Source: Lentzea sp. NBRC 105346 (GTDB lineage Bacteria > Actinomycetota > Actinomycetes > Mycobacteriales > Pseudonocardiaceae). From it: a stretch of DNA of 64,000 bases. A program made the position numbers and the translations under genes. Positions 63,186 to 64,000 of the stretch are shown here, one piece after another; position 1 is the first letter of the stretch; the number at the start of each line of letters is the position of its first letter. The stretch spans positions 1 through 64,000 of the forward strand of contig NZ_BSTQ01000029.1 in assembly GCF_030269605.1 (NCBI RefSeq), given 5' to 3'. The notes under the pieces are model-generated. The model saw only the letters and a program-made list of their open reading frames with translations, was not told where the DNA came from and made no database searches.

Positions 63186-63781
63186 GCGAGACACCGCGCA
63201 TCGAGGTCACCGTGGCTGCCCCCGTCGAGACGGTGTGGGAAGCCTTGCGGGACAAGGAGAAGATCCGGCACTGGCACGGCTGGGAGACCGATGGCCTGGA
63301 CGAGGAGATCGACCTGATCTACTTCGCCCACGCCCACGAGGACGGCCACACCCTCTCGCTGAAGGAGGGCGGCGGCGACACGTTCGAGCTCACCGAGGTG
63401 CCCGAGGGTACGAGGGTCGTGCTGACGCGCGCGGCGCGCGGGGTGCTGCCCGAGTGGGACGAGTACTACGACGACATCACCGAAGGCTGGATCACCTTCC
63501 TGCACCAGCTGAAGTTCGCTCTGGAGCGGCACCCCGGTGAGGCTCGGCGCACGTTGTTCTACGGCGGGCCGGGGAAGGTGCCGTTCTCGGTCGACGGCGA
63601 GACGTGGTTCCGGTCGGAGAACCAGCACGGTGTCGTCGTGCCTTCGTGGGGGGACGGGTTGCTGGTCACGGGGTACAACCCGGCGCGGGACCAGTCGATG
63701 GCCGTCTTCACCACCTACGGTCTGTCCGACGCCGAACTGGAGTCGATCGCTGCGAAGTATGGCTTGACCCTGACACCGTGA
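63182..63781 (+). CDS. SRPBCC/AHSA1-domain protein
   Basis: A 199-residue protein of the AHSA1-like START superfamily: IEVTVAAPVETVWEALRDKEKIRHWHGWET at the N terminus, then WITFLHQLKFALERHPG, the usual last helix of the helix-grip fold. The extra C terminus (WFRSENQHGVVVPSWGDGLLV) is unusual. These proteins bind hydrophobic ligands or act as chaperone stimulators. Fixed coupling with an ArsR-like regulator is common for this family. Translation is coupled by ATGA overlap. Confidence 0.88.
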   Translation: MSETPRIEVTVAAPVETVWEALRDKEKIRHWHGWETDGLDEEIDLIYFAHAHEDGHTLSLKEGGGDTFELTEVPEGTRVVLTRAARGVLPEWDEYYDDITEGWITFLHQLKFALERHPGEARRTLFYGGPGKVPFSVDGETWFRSENQHGVVVPSWGDGLLVTGYNPARDQSMAVFTTYGLSDAELESIAAKYGLTLTP

Positions 63782-63800
63782 GAGGGCTCAGGCTGCGGCC

Positions 63801-64000
63801 ATGGGCGTGCATTGCGAAACCACCGCGACCGATGTCCTGGTCTCACACCTGGGCCTGTCCGAGCCGATGCTGTTCGGGCTCGGCTCGGGCCTTGGGTTCA
63901 TCTACTGGGAGACCGGCGGAGTGCCGTTTCTCGGCGGCCGCGTCAAGCCGTTCGAGCTGACCAGGAACCTGGTCGAGCGGCTTGGGCTGACGTTGCGCGT
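63801..64000 (+). CDS. BtrH N-terminal-like protein (partial, runs off the window)
   Basis: The visible 66 residues read MGVHCETTATDVLVSHLGLS, PMLFGLGSGLGFIYWE and PFLGGRVKPFELTRNLVERLGL, matching the start of the butirosin biosynthesis protein H N-terminal (BtrH_N) family, a papain-like acyltransferase with Cys in GVHCET. The gene continues past position 64000. It starts 20 bp after the SRPBCC gene and may be in the same operon. Confidence 0.8.
   Translation, partial: MGVHCETTATDVLVSHLGLSEPMLFGLGSGLGFIYWETGGVPFLGGRVKPFELTRNLVERLGLTLR

Overview
The window is a GC-rich actinobacterial chromosome segment with GTG/TTG starts, stop-start overlaps (GTGA, ATGA), actinobacterial-type ParE/ParC, a SARP regulator and Streptomyces-like dre sites. 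The gene set and the style of intergenic palindromes suggest a Pseudonocardiales relative (Lentzea/Saccharothrix/Actinosynnema type). This is inference; no rRNA gene or other taxonomic marker is present. I recognised no tRNA, insertion sequence, integrase or CRISPR array.

Layout. 0-0.47 kb: intergenic hairpin and short spaced repeats. 0.47-9.3 kb: a hybrid histidine kinase with about eight HAMP domains, divergent from a SpoIIE-type phosphatase whose 3' end is partly duplicated, then GNAT, flavin-binding split-barrel, a frameshifted Eis-like acetyltransferase and an AlkB-like oxygenase. 9.3-18 kb: secreted functions (alginate-lyase-like protein, TAP-type lipoprotein peptidase, DUF1996 and DUF4142 proteins, AI-2E-type permease, GDSL hydrolase, chitinase). 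18-25.5 kb: an MFS transporter with a doubtful N terminus, a dispersed repeat, and a flavin monooxygenase block (CE1758-type luciferase-like enzyme, MarR, CE1759-type FMN reductase) with a large membrane-anchored binding-protein-like gene and a second monooxygenase. 25.5-32.7 kb: a secreted NlpC/P60-like protein, an orphan anti-sigma factor, a coupled DUF4331-TPR-nickel transporter operon and a PLP aminotransferase. 33-38.6 kb: parE-parC, an expansin-like protein and a DivIVA-like protein. 38.7-48.2 kb: a SARP/NB-ARC/TPR regulator, YchJ, a thioesterase-like protein, a repeat-rich 908-residue protein coupled to a short carboxylesterase and GNAT, and a GDSL hydrolase. 48.2-53.3 kb: second copy of the dispersed repeat, a MacB/FtsX-type ABC exporter operon and a VOC protein. 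53.4-64 kb: truncated sigma factor, second chitinase, P450, methyltransferase, MarR, TenA-like protein, TetR, amidase, RICIN/beta-helix protein, HTH-SRPBCC pair and the start of a BtrH-like gene.

How it fits together. Four dre-like operators (DasR type, consensus core TGGTCTAGACCA) lie in front of the two chitinases, the alginate-lyase-like gene and the RICIN/beta-helix gene. These four scattered secreted-enzyme genes therefore look like one amino-sugar-responsive regulon. Other clear regulatory sites are palindromes in front of two MarR cassettes, a TetR gene and an ArsR-like gene. The segment also carries a family of long dispersed repeats with double hairpins, and two genes whose 3' ends were tandemly duplicated and then partly deleted.
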